The notes: generated by a model from the letters alone, not told the origin. DNA of 14,183 nucleotides from JBFIHZ01 sp041601535 (GCA_041601535.1 JBFIHZ010000071.1:1-14183), one strand, 5' to 3'. Shown: positions 7,238 through 13,385, numbered from the stretch's first letter. A program made the numbers and translations.

Positions 7238-7280
7238 TGTTTAAGTTCTGACCAACCGGAGGTTCCGGCGGTGGCCCGGA

Positions 7281-8042
7281 TCAGGCGTCAGGCGCGTGGT
7301 GGAACACCCGCAGACCCACCGGCCAGCGCACCGTCCGTGGCTGTTGCGGGTCACCCCAGGCAGCCAGCAAATCGGCGTGCACGGCCTGTAGCGGATCGTT
7401 ACCGGTATCCAGCAGGTAGCGGCGGCTGGCTGACCAGGTACCCAGATAACCCTCCAGTTCGTGCAGCGTCCAGTTCAGGCGGATTTCAAAAACAGGCGCT
7501 TTCAGTTCCTCGAACGGAAACTCCAGGTCACTGTACGCACGTTCCACCAAGGCGCGCTCCGGCGGCCAGTATGACCCCAGCAGGTCGGCATACAGGCGCT
7601 GCACCTGCAGATCAATTGGCCGGCTAACCTGTGCCAGCTGATAAGTCCAGATGGCCAGCACGCCCTGATCTGCCAGCACCCGCTGGGCGGCACGCACAAA
7701 TTGCGCGTGATTCAGCCAGTGATACGCTTGCGCGACGGTAATGAGATCCACGCTGGCGGGCAGCAGGCTGGGCTGCTCGGCTGGTTCCACCCGGTATTCA
7801 ATGGCGTCGTCCTGCCGCGCCTGACTGATCTGTTCAGCGCTGGCATCTGTGGCATACACCTGCCGAAACCGTGCAGCCAGCTGCAACGCGGCCTGGCCGT
7901 TGCCGCAAGCGCAGTCCCATGCCAGTTCGCGTTGCGGACAAAGGCCGGCCAGCCAATCGAACACGGCCGCAGGGTAACCAGGCCGGTAGGCCGCATAACT
8001 GCCGGCATGCGCCGAGAAATGATCCTTGAACCCCGTCGTCAT
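7281..8042 (-). CDS. Class I SAM-dependent methyltransferase, substrate unknown
   Basis: A 253-residue class I methyltransferase. The N-terminus FSAHAGSYAAYRPGYP is typical of the group that includes yeast Tmt1/Crg1 and many bacterial proteins of undefined substrate. Motif I is WDCACGNGQ (42-50), binding S-adenosylmethionine; motif II is YATDAS, with the acidic residue expected to hold the ribose; VDLITVAQAYHWLN is motif IV and the following strand. The C-terminal third (about 160-253) carries the substrate lid and has no feature that reveals the substrate. Its ATG overlaps the stop of the DUF455 gene by 4 nt (ATGA), so translation is coupled and the two proteins are probably made together. 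No signal peptide or membrane segment is seen. Enzyme class is firm and the substrate unknown. Confidence 0.9.
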   Translation of the reverse strand: MTTGFKDHFSAHAGSYAAYRPGYPAAVFDWLAGLCPQRELAWDCACGNGQAALQLAARFRQVYATDASAEQISQARQDDAIEYRVEPAEQPSLLPASVDLITVAQAYHWLNHAQFVRAAQRVLADQGVLAIWTYQLAQVSRPIDLQVQRLYADLLGSYWPPERALVERAYSDLEFPFEELKAPVFEIRLNWTLHELEGYLGTWSASRRYLLDTGNDPLQAVHADLLAAWGDPQQPRTVRWPVGLRVFHHAPDA

Positions 8043-8839
8043 GCATCGGCCTCCAAAGCAGATAACTCGGTTTCAGTGAAACCGGCTTGCAAACGCGCAG
8101 CGGTATTGAATGGCCCGCGCAAGCGGCCGTTATAGTGCGTTTTCAATAATTGCAGAAACGTGCTGTCAGGATCCCTGCCCTCGCGTTTGCAGCACTCGGT
8201 AAACCAGCGCGTGCCAATGGCCACATGCCGGACCTCTTCCGCCAGGATCACTTCCAGCACGGCCACGCTGTCTTCATCACCCACCTGCCGCAGCCGTTGA
8301 ATCATGCCGGGCGTTACATCCAGACCCCGTGCTTCCAGCACCCGCGGCACCAGCGCCATGCGTGCCAGGCAGCTGGTGGCCGTACTCTGAGCCATTTCCC
8401 ACAAGCCATTGTGCGCGGGGAAGTCACCGTAGGCCGCACCCAGTTGGCTCAGCCGCTGCTCCAGCATCTGGTAGTGCCGGGCTTCATCGGCGGCCACTGA
8501 AAGCCAGTCCAGGTAATACTCATCCGGCATGTCACGGAAACGGCATAAGGCATCCAGCGCGAGGTTAATGGCATTGAATTCGATATGGGCGATGGCATGC
8601 AGCAGGGCAATGCGGCCCGGGGCCGAGCCCAGCCGGCGGCGGGGCACCTGCCCGGGCTCCACCAGTTCAGGAAGACCGGGGCGGCCGGGTTGCAGGATAT
8701 CGGGGATGGGGCTGTCGGAATCGCGCGTGAAACCCTCGCGCTGAACCTGTTGAAGGAGATGTTTGACCCCGGCGCACTTGGCGCCGGGGTCATTTGCAGA
8801 CAGGCAGTCCGCCGCTGACGCAAACAGGCCGGGAGGCAT
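8039..8839 (-). CDS. DUF455 family ferritin-like protein
   Basis: A 266-residue protein of the DUF455 (COG2833) ferritin-like family. A four-helix di-iron core is suggested by E87 (AHIEFNA), E119-x-x-H122 (ADEARHY), E169 (VLEARG) and E202-x-x-H205 (AEEVRHV), the classical carboxylate-histidine pattern of ferritin-like oxidases. The N-terminal DPGAK (18-22) corresponds to the family's DPxxK segment. Function is not established for the family to my knowledge; a redox or hydroxylation role is an inference from the metal site. The gene begins 22 nt after the icd stop and overlaps the following methyltransferase gene by 4 nt. No good ribosome binding site precedes its ATG. A perfect 12-bp hairpin (8764-8792) covers codons 16-26. 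Confidence 0.9.
   Translation of the reverse strand: MPPGLFASAADCLSANDPGAKCAGVKHLLQQVQREGFTRDSDSPIPDILQPGRPGLPELVEPGQVPRRRLGSAPGRIALLHAIAHIEFNAINLALDALCRFRDMPDEYYLDWLSVAADEARHYQMLEQRLSQLGAAYGDFPAHNGLWEMAQSTATSCLARMALVPRVLEARGLDVTPGMIQRLRQVGDEDSVAVLEVILAEEVRHVAIGTRWFTECCKREGRDPDSTFLQLLKTHYNGRLRGPFNTAARLQAGFTETELSALEADA
8764..8792 (-). other. Perfect 12-bp hairpin inside the DUF455 gene start
   Basis: TGACCCCGGCGC (8764-8775) and GCGCCGGGGTCA (8781-8792) are exact reverse complements around a 5-nt loop. The stem is mostly G-C and lies about 70 nt after the icd stop and 47 nt inside the DUF455 gene. No T-run follows on the - strand (AACATCTCC), so a standard terminator is unlikely; it could attenuate, stabilise the icd message or simply result from codon choice. 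Confidence 0.6.
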
Positions 8840-8861
8840 GCTTACACCACGCGGCTGATGC

Positions 8862-10106
8862 TTACAGCCTCTTAATCAGTGCGTCGGCGAAGCCGGAGGT
8901 GGACACCTCGGTGGCATTGTCCATCTGGCGAGCGAAATCATAGGTCACAATACCCGCTGCCACGGTTGCGGCAAAGGCTTTGCTGATCAGCGCACTGACT
9001 TCTTTCCAGCCGATGTAGTCAAACATCATCGAACCGGAGAACATCAGCGAACTGGGGTTGACCTTGTCCTGGTTGGCGTACTTCGGCGCGGTGCCATGGG
9101 TGGCTTCAAAAACCGCGACGTGATCGGCCATATTGGCGCCCGGCGCGATGCCCATGCCGCCGACTTCCGCCGCCAGCGCATCCGACAGGTAATCACCGTT
9201 CAGGTTCATCGTCGCCAGCACCTCGAATTCCGCCGGACGCAATTGCATCAGCTGGAACATGATGTCGGCAATACGATCGTTGATGACAATCTTGCCCTCT
9301 GGCCGCTTGCCATCGTACTTGGACCACAATTCGTCCTCGGTAATGGTCTGCTCACCGAATTCTTCACGGGCCACTTCGTAACCCCAGTTACGGAAGGCGC
9401 CTTCGGTGAATTTCATGATATTGCCCTTGTGCACCAGCGTGACGCTGTGATGCCCGTTGTCAATCGCGTACTGAATGGCCTTGCGTACCAGTCGCTTGGA
9501 ACCGAAGGCTGAAATGGGCTTGATGCCCAGGCCGGCACCTTCGAAGAACTCAGCGCCCATTTCCTCGCGCAGGAATTTGGCCAGCTTTTCGTTCTCCGGC
9601 GTGCCTGACTGGTATTCAATGCCGCAGTAAACGTCTTCGGTGTTTTCACGGAAAATGGTTACATCCACATCCTCCGGTTTACGCATGGGCGAAGGCACCC
9701 CGGCATAGTATTCGACCGGCCGCACACAAGCGTATAAATCAAGTTCCTGGCGCAGGGATACGTTCAGCGAGCGGAATCCACCACCCACCGGCGTGGTCAG
9801 TGGACCCTTGATGGCCACGACCAGATCCTTGATCGCCTCGAGGGATTCGGCAGGGAAATAATCGCCGTCGTAAATGCCTGCAGCTTTTTCACCCAGGTAG
9901 AGTTCCGCCCAATGCACCTTGCGTTTGCCGCCATAGGCTTTTTCAACGGCGGCATTCCACACCCGCATCGCCGCGCTGGTGATGTCGGAACCGATGCCGT
10001 CACCTTCGATAAAGCCGAGTATGGGCTGATCCGGAACCTGCAGGCGATTGTCCTTGATGGAGATTTTCTGGCCGGATTCCGGAATCTTGATATGGCGATA
10101 ACTCAT
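8862..10106 (-). CDS. icd: Isocitrate dehydrogenase, NADP-dependent
   Basis: A 414-residue homodimeric isocitrate dehydrogenase (E. coli 416) that oxidatively decarboxylates isocitrate to 2-oxoglutarate in the TCA cycle. The isocitrate site RSLNVSLRQ contains S113 at the exact E. coli position, the serine phosphorylated by AceK where that kinase is present; IFRENTEDVY and LVHKGNIMKFTEG follow, then NDRIAD and NLNGDYLSD with the metal-binding aspartates. NADP choice is shown by HGTAPKYANQDKVNP (K344/Y345 type) and YDFAR (Y391/R395 type). ATG 10106 was chosen over an in-frame TTG at 10121 because it has GAGGA just upstream at 8-nt spacing and restores E. coli numbering. A perfect TATAAT lies 41 nt upstream. 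The DUF455 gene follows after 22 nt. Confidence 0.98.
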   Translation of the reverse strand: MSYRHIKIPESGQKISIKDNRLQVPDQPILGFIEGDGIGSDITSAAMRVWNAAVEKAYGGKRKVHWAELYLGEKAAGIYDGDYFPAESLEAIKDLVVAIKGPLTTPVGGGFRSLNVSLRQELDLYACVRPVEYYAGVPSPMRKPEDVDVTIFRENTEDVYCGIEYQSGTPENEKLAKFLREEMGAEFFEGAGLGIKPISAFGSKRLVRKAIQYAIDNGHHSVTLVHKGNIMKFTEGAFRNWGYEVAREEFGEQTITEDELWSKYDGKRPEGKIVINDRIADIMFQLMQLRPAEFEVLATMNLNGDYLSDALAAEVGGMGIAPGANMADHVAVFEATHGTAPKYANQDKVNPSSLMFSGSMMFDYIGWKEVSALISKAFAATVAAGIVTYDFARQMDNATEVSTSGFADALIKRL

Positions 10107-10146
10107 GGATGTTTTCCTCAATTATTAACGTCGAAACTAATCCGGC

Positions 10147-10152
10147 ATTATA
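10147..10152 (-). promoter_or_regulatory. icd promoter, -10 element
   Basis: On the - strand a perfect TATAAT lies 41 nt before the icd ATG, giving a leader of roughly 34 nt that ends in the GAGGA ribosome binding site. No good -35 is seen at 16-18 nt (CAGCGA at 17 nt), so an activator or upstream AT-rich DNA may help. Confidence 0.65.
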
Positions 10153-10230
10153 CCTTGCAATGAAGATAATCGCTGGTTGATTTTCACACCAATTCACGGT
10201 CAACGGGGTACAAATCCGTTCATCACGCGC

Positions 10231-10245
10231 TTAACATTCCGTTAA
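10231..10245. promoter_or_regulatory. Inverted repeat TTAAC-N5-GTTAA, possible operator
   Basis: A perfect 5-bp inverted repeat with a 5-nt centre in the divergent region between icd and the TonB-shaped gene. It is about 80 nt upstream of the icd -10 and 58 nt before the other gene's ATG. Its size suits a dimeric regulator, but I cannot name one and the repeat is short. Confidence 0.3.
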
Positions 10246-10252
10246 TCCCGCT

Positions 10253-10261
10253 TGTGGATAA
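10253..10261 (-). promoter_or_regulatory. Single consensus DnaA box
   Basis: The - strand reads TTATCCACA, the perfect E. coli consensus DnaA box, in the non-coding divergent region 8 nt after the TTAAC/GTTAA repeat. It stands alone and no dnaA, dnaN or AT-rich unwinding cluster is near, so it is not an origin. It could be a DnaA-responsive control site or a chance match. Confidence 0.35.
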
Positions 10262-10303
10262 TATGCGCAACCCAGGGGAGCACCGCGATAGCGTCAACAC
10301 GGC

Positions 10304-11080
10304 ATGGCTACAGCCTCACTGAACAAGCGCTGGACATGGTCAGATATCACCTTGCTGCTGCTGGCTGCAGGCGCGCATGGCTTGCTGTTGTTGCTGCCAC
10401 TGCGGCCAGCGCTACCGCCTGTTCCCATCAGCCCCGTTGTCAGCGTGCGTCTGCTGCCCTGGTCGCCGGCCGAACCGGTGACCGATAAAGCGGCCGCTGA
10501 AAAACCGCCGGTGCCGCCCCCGCTGCCGGCCGTGACAACTCCACCAGCCCACCCGCCATCGCACACGGATGCGGCCTCAAAGCCGGTCGACTCGCTGACT
10601 GCGGACGCAGCCGCTCAGCAGTCGCAAGATCCTGAGCAGGACAGTCAGATCAGTTGGTCGGCCAACGCACTGCTGCATGCCATCTCGGAACTTGACAGCA
10701 GCTTGCAGGACGACAGCCCGGCATGGCGGCTGGGCCGGCCCATGCGCTCACCAGCGCCGGAGAATTGGCAGCGCGGTACGGGTGCACAAGCCCTGCAGCC
10801 CGCCGACAACCTGTTCAACGGCATGACGGTTGCTGGCCAGGTGGAAATCATTGATCGCTGGCGCGCCGCTGACGGCAGCCATAACGTGGTAATTAACCTG
10901 CCCAATGGCACCACCGTGTGCGGCCGCGCCCAGGCATTCAACCCGATGCAGCCACTGGTGGAGCCGGTCATGATGTTCCGTGAATGCGGTGGTGGCGGCC
11001 CCATGTTGCGCATACCCAGGACCCTGTCGGCCCGCGAGCGCGAACAGCTGAGTGCCGGAATGCAGGAGCCCGCCGGCTAA
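10304..11080 (+). CDS. TonB-shaped membrane-anchored protein with unrecognised C-terminal domain
   Basis: A 258-residue protein I do not recognise. Residues 1-14 are polar, 15-33 form one hydrophobic helix (inner-membrane anchor), 34-93 are proline-rich (PPVPPPLPAV and similar) and 94-145 are polar and low-complexity. The C-terminal part, about 155-245, looks folded: VEIIDRWRAADGSHNVVINL, then NGTTVCGRAQ with C206 and MMFRECGGGG with C228, which could form a disulfide in the periplasm. This layout is like TonB or TolA, but the usual TonB C-terminal motif is not visible and no exbB or exbD is nearby. The ATG at 10304 has no good ribosome binding site. It is divergent from icd and no partner gene shares its transcript. 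A hairpin follows at 11092-11107. Confidence 0.75.
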   Translation: MATASLNKRWTWSDITLLLLAAGAHGLLLLLPLRPALPPVPISPVVSVRLLPWSPAEPVTDKAAAEKPPVPPPLPAVTTPPAHPPSHTDAASKPVDSLTADAAAQQSQDPEQDSQISWSANALLHAISELDSSLQDDSPAWRLGRPMRSPAPENWQRGTGAQALQPADNLFNGMTVAGQVEIIDRWRAADGSHNVVINLPNGTTVCGRAQAFNPMQPLVEPVMMFRECGGGGPMLRIPRTLSAREREQLSAGMQEPAG

Positions 11081-11091
11081 GCAGCCGGTGG

Positions 11092-11107
11092 GGCCGGTGA
11101 TCCGGCC
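11092..11107 (+). other. Hairpin after the TonB-shaped gene
   Basis: GGCCGG and CCGGCC flank a TGAT loop, 12 nt after the stop codon. No T-run follows, so it may mark a Rho-dependent end or protect the transcript's 3' end. Confidence 0.35.
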
Positions 11108-11129
11108 GATGTGCCCACCATCTTCCCGG

Positions 11130-11146
11130 TTGGTCAGTTTTACCAA
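11130..11146. promoter_or_regulatory. Inverted repeat TTGGT-N7-ACCAA, possible activator or operator site
   Basis: A perfect 5-bp inverted repeat with a 7-nt centre in non-coding DNA. It lies about 125-140 nt upstream of the sigma-54-type element at 11269-11285, the usual distance for an enhancer-binding activator. The half-site also recalls operators of GntR-type regulators (TTGGT...ACCAA), although those normally have a shorter centre. The binding protein is unknown. Confidence 0.35.
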
Positions 11147-11268
11147 TTTGCGTGGCTTATCGCCAACTGCCGGCACCACCCGGGTTCGCTGAGCTGCAAC
11201 CAACCCCTGGCCCACCGCGCAAAGCCTGTGCTGACGGTTGTTCAGGGCATTGTGCGGTACTGCCGAAA

Positions 11269-11285
11269 CTGGCACGAAATCTGCA
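11269..11285 (+). promoter_or_regulatory. Sigma-54 (RpoN) type -24/-12 promoter
   Basis: CTGGCACGAAATCTGCA matches the RpoN consensus YTGGCACGrnnnTTGCW with one mismatch. The invariant GG (11271-11272) and GC (11283-11284) are exactly 10 nt apart. Transcription would start near 11296, giving a leader of about 40 nt that contains the AGGAGG ribosome binding site and ends at the ATG at 11335. The orientation and position fit the small membrane-protein gene exactly. Confidence 0.65.
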
Positions 11286-11334
11286 TATCTACAGGCAGGA
11301 CAGGCACATACGCGTACTACCAGGAGGAATCAGA

Positions 11335-11568
11335 ATGGGAAGTGGAAGTTGCGGAAACGTGATCGCAGCACTGGCGAGTTTGTTCATCCCGGGGCTGGGG
11401 CAATTGTTACAGGGCCGCTGGCTGCTGGCCGGGTTCATGTTTGTGCTGACCGCCTTGCTGTGGCTGATCCTGCTGGGCTGGATAATCCACCTCTGGTCGA
11501 TCATCGATGCTGCATTGTTCACCCCGCCGGCCAGTCGGGAGGCTGCGTATTACCGGCCGGTGCGCTGA
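11335..11568 (+). CDS. Small membrane protein (77 aa) with a PGLGQ motif
   Basis: A 77-residue protein. Two hydrophobic stretches, about 8-22 (VIAALASLFIPGLGQ) and 31-58 (LAGFMFVLTALLWLI and onward), suggest two membrane segments joined by a short basic loop (LLQGRW). The IPGLGQLLQGR motif and the final WSIIDAA resemble small bacterial proteins of the TM2/DUF5683-like type whose role is unknown. The ATG at 11335 was chosen because AGGAGG (11322-11327) sits 7 nt before it, the strongest ribosome binding site in the window, although the frame is open upstream to 11152. It is a single-gene unit: a sigma-54-type promoter lies upstream and a terminator starts 44 nt after its stop. Its RpoN-type control suggests expression under particular conditions such as nitrogen limitation, motility or envelope stress, but this is inference. 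Confidence 0.85.
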   Translation: MGSGSCGNVIAALASLFIPGLGQLLQGRWLLAGFMFVLTALLWLILLGWIIHLWSIIDAALFTPPASREAAYYRPVR

Positions 11569-11611
11569 CGACGGCAGGCGGTGATCAACCCGGTCAATGA
11601 GCCGGGTGTTG

Positions 11612-11646
11612 CCCGCTGCGGGAAGCCGGGTGCCAGCGGGTTTTTC
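11612..11646 (+). terminator. Rho-independent terminator after the small membrane-protein gene
   Basis: CCCGCTG (11612-11618) pairs with CAGCGGG (11634-11640), followed at once by TTTTTCTGT. The 15-nt loop is itself GC-rich. A second hairpin, ACCCGG/CCGGGT (11588-11607), lies just before it, so two stems stand in tandem. This separates the small gene from the acetyltransferase cluster. Confidence 0.8.
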
Positions 11647-11771
11647 TGTCATACCCCGCCCGTGCCGAGCAGTTCTCACCGGGCACTGCCGGCCGATTGA
11701 TTTGCACCTGGCCGGCCGGGCGGGCAACATGGCGGGACATGCACCATCCCCCTGCCCATGGAGTCCACAAC

Positions 11772-12287
11772 GTGCCCGCACCATCATCCCTTCAAATACG
11801 CGCCGCGGTGGCTGCAGACACCCCGTTGATCCTGAAATTCATCCGCGCTCTGGCGCGCTATGAAAAACTGGAGCACGAAGTGATTGCCACCGAGGACAGC
11901 CTGGCGCACAGCCTGTTTGGGCCGCAAGCCGGTGCCGAGGTGGTGATCGCTGAATGGCAGGGTCAGGCGGCTGGCTTCGCGCTGTTTTTCCATAATTATT
12001 CGACGTTTCTGGCGCGCCGCGGCATCTATCTGGAAGACTTGTTTGTGATGCCGGAATTTCGCGGCAAAGGCATAGGCAAAAACCTGCTGCAATACCTGGC
12101 GGCGTTGGCGGTGGAGCGTCAATGCGGGCGGCTGGACTGGTCGGTGCTCGACTGGAATGAACCGGCCATCGGGTTTTACCGCGGCATCGGCGCACGGGGG
12201 CTGGACGACTGGACCCAATTCCGGCTGGATGGCGAAGCCCTGCACGCCATGGCCGCTGCCAGCCAGCAGCCGGAGCCTGGCTGCTGA
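11772..12287 (+). CDS. GNAT N-acetyltransferase, diamine/SSAT-like
   Basis: A 171-residue single GNAT domain that transfers acetyl from acetyl-CoA to an amine. Sequence marks are ALARYEKLEHEV (26-37), NYSTFLARRGIYLEDLFV (75-92), the acetyl-CoA loop RGKGIG (97-102), then LDWNEPAIGFYRGIGA, where the tyrosine is the usual general acid. The YEK, YSTF, YLEDL and DWN-FY pattern is that of the spermidine/spermine or thialysine acetyltransferase group, so a polyamine or lysine analogue is a likely substrate, not proven. GTG 11772 is preferred because GGAG lies at 11760-11763 with an 8-nt spacer; an in-frame ATG at 11739 would add 11 unlikely residues. The stop overlaps the next ATG by 1 nt (TGATG), so it is coupled to the MAPEG gene. 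Confidence 0.9.
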   Translation: MPAPSSLQIRAAVAADTPLILKFIRALARYEKLEHEVIATEDSLAHSLFGPQAGAEVVIAEWQGQAAGFALFFHNYSTFLARRGIYLEDLFVMPEFRGKGIGKNLLQYLAALAVERQCGRLDWSVLDWNEPAIGFYRGIGARGLDDWTQFRLDGEALHAMAAASQQPEPGC

Positions 12288-12709
12288 TGTTCTATCAACC
12301 CATTTTGTTGCCCTTGCTGGCCCAGGTTGCGCTGACCCTGCTGGTGTGGGCCTACATGTACTATCGCCGCCTGACAGAAATCGGCCAACAGCAGATCGAT
12401 CCGCAACAGCTTGATACCCGCGAACACGCGCAGGCATTGCTGCGCACCTCCGCCGCACCGTCGGATAACCTGAAAAACCTGTTTGAAATGCCAGTGCTGT
12501 TTTACCTGGCAGTGCTGCTATCCATGCAGTTGCTGATCCGCGACGAATTGCTGGTCATGCTGTCCTGGGCCTACGTACTGCTGCGTGCGGTGCACAGCCT
12601 GATTCATTGCACCTACAACCGGGTTTTACACCGGTTTACGGTATACTTTTGCAGTTGCCTGGTGTTGTTGCTGATCTGGGCACGGCTGACGCAGTTCATC
12701 TTTTCCTGA
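12287..12709 (+). CDS. MAPEG family integral membrane protein
   Basis: A 140-residue protein with four hydrophobic helices at about 4-24, 68-86, 88-106 and 116-137, the fold of membrane-associated proteins in eicosanoid and glutathione metabolism. Characteristic segments are SDNLKNLFEMPVLFYL (59-74), carrying the N/E residues of the family, and LLRAVHSLIHCTYN with HRFTVYF after it. Eukaryotic members are glutathione transferases or peroxidases; many bacterial ones have unknown activity. It starts on the final A of the acetyltransferase stop and is followed 12 nt later by a glutathione-linked family gene (GFA), which makes a shared role in handling electrophiles plausible. The family call is good; the activity is inference. 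Confidence 0.9.
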   Translation: MFYQPILLPLLAQVALTLLVWAYMYYRRLTEIGQQQIDPQQLDTREHAQALLRTSAAPSDNLKNLFEMPVLFYLAVLLSMQLLIRDELLVMLSWAYVLLRAVHSLIHCTYNRVLHRFTVYFCSCLVLLLIWARLTQFIFS

Positions 12710-12721
12710 AGGTGTGAACGC

Positions 12722-13144
12722 ATGAGTAGGCAGTCAGAGCAAAACCCGTCCGGCGGCCTCAGCGGCGGTTGTCATTGCGGCGCTGTGCAATTCACGCTGC
12801 AACTGCCCAGCAAGTGGTGTGCCCACTGTCACTGCAGCATGTGCCGGCACGTGCATGGCGCCGGATACGTCACCTGGGCCGGTTTCCCAACAACGCAGTT
12901 CAAACTGACCCGTGGTCAGGACCAGTTGCACTGGTATGCCTCATCCGCCGCCGCCCGGCGTGGATCCTGCAAGCTGTGTGGCAGCAATATGCTGTTTGAG
13001 TCCAGCCGCTGGCCGGGTGAAACCCACGTGGCGCTGGCGTGCATCAACGAAGCGCTGGACCGTAGCCCCGAGGCCAATGTGTACTTCGATCAGCACGTCA
13101 ACTGGATGGCCACAGATGACGCGCTGCCCGCGGTTAACCCCTGA
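12722..13144 (+). CDS. GFA/CENP-V family zinc protein
   Basis: A 140-residue protein with the CENP-V/GFA zinc fold, named after glutathione-dependent formaldehyde-activating enzyme. Cysteines sit at GCHCG (C17, C19), CHCSMC (C36, C38, C41) and SCKLCG (C83, C86), the full set for the structural and catalytic zinc sites. Most bacterial members have no proven substrate, and the original Gfa activity has been disputed, so an S-hydroxymethylglutathione synthase name would be too specific. AAGGTG at 12709-12714 with a 7-nt spacer precedes the ATG. It lies 12 nt after the MAPEG gene and 28 nt before the DUF1272 gene, in one probable operon. No formaldehyde dehydrogenase gene is nearby. Confidence 0.92.
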   Translation: MSRQSEQNPSGGLSGGCHCGAVQFTLQLPSKWCAHCHCSMCRHVHGAGYVTWAGFPTTQFKLTRGQDQLHWYASSAAARRGSCKLCGSNMLFESSRWPGETHVALACINEALDRSPEANVYFDQHVNWMATDDALPAVNP

Positions 13145-13172
13145 GCCTTGACGCGGGCCGTTCCGACGCCTG

Positions 13173-13385
13173 ATGTTGTTGCTCAAATCACGTTGCGAAC
13201 GCTGCGCATGCCCGTTGCCCGCCGATTCGGACCAGGCCATGATCTGCAGCTTTGAATGCACCTTTTGCCGTCACTGCGTGGAGCACCATCTGCAGCAGGT
13301 GTGCCCGAATTGCGGCGGCAATTTACAGCCACGCCCCGTGCGCCCGGCGGCACTGCTGCAACGTTACCCGCCGGCAGATGAGTGA
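13173..13385 (+). CDS. DUF1272 cysteine-rich small protein
   Basis: A 70-residue protein that fits the DUF1272 family. Nine cysteines (8, 11, 13, 25, 29, 32, 35, 44, 47) form several CxxC pairs in CERCAC, CSFECTFCRHC and CPNCGG, suggesting two zinc sites in a treble-clef or rubredoxin-like fold, followed by the family tail PRPVRPA. The function of the family is unknown to me. It follows the GFA gene by 28 nt and is likely the last gene of that operon. Its 3' end overlaps the ung 3' end by 22 nt on the opposite strand, leaving no room for a separate terminator. No strong ribosome binding site precedes the ATG. Confidence 0.88.
   Translation: MLLLKSRCERCACPLPADSDQAMICSFECTFCRHCVEHHLQQVCPNCGGNLQPRPVRPAALLQRYPPADE

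Noticed and set aside
7256..7268. CCGGA-GGT-TCCGG repeat between lpxH and the methyltransferase gene as a terminator
   Set aside because: Stem is only 5 bp with a 3-nt loop and there is no T-run on either strand.
10107..10121. TTG start giving icd five more residues
   Set aside because: The ATG at 10106 has a better ribosome binding site and restores the S113 numbering of E. coli Icd.
10253..10261. DnaA box as part of a replication origin
   Set aside because: Only one box, no cluster, no dnaA/dnaN/gyrB/rpmH neighbours; gyrA is not an origin marker by itself.
11111..11362. 83-codon open frame overlapping the small membrane-protein start
   Set aside because: It starts with GTG without a ribosome binding site, contains the RpoN-type element, and ends inside a better gene in another frame.
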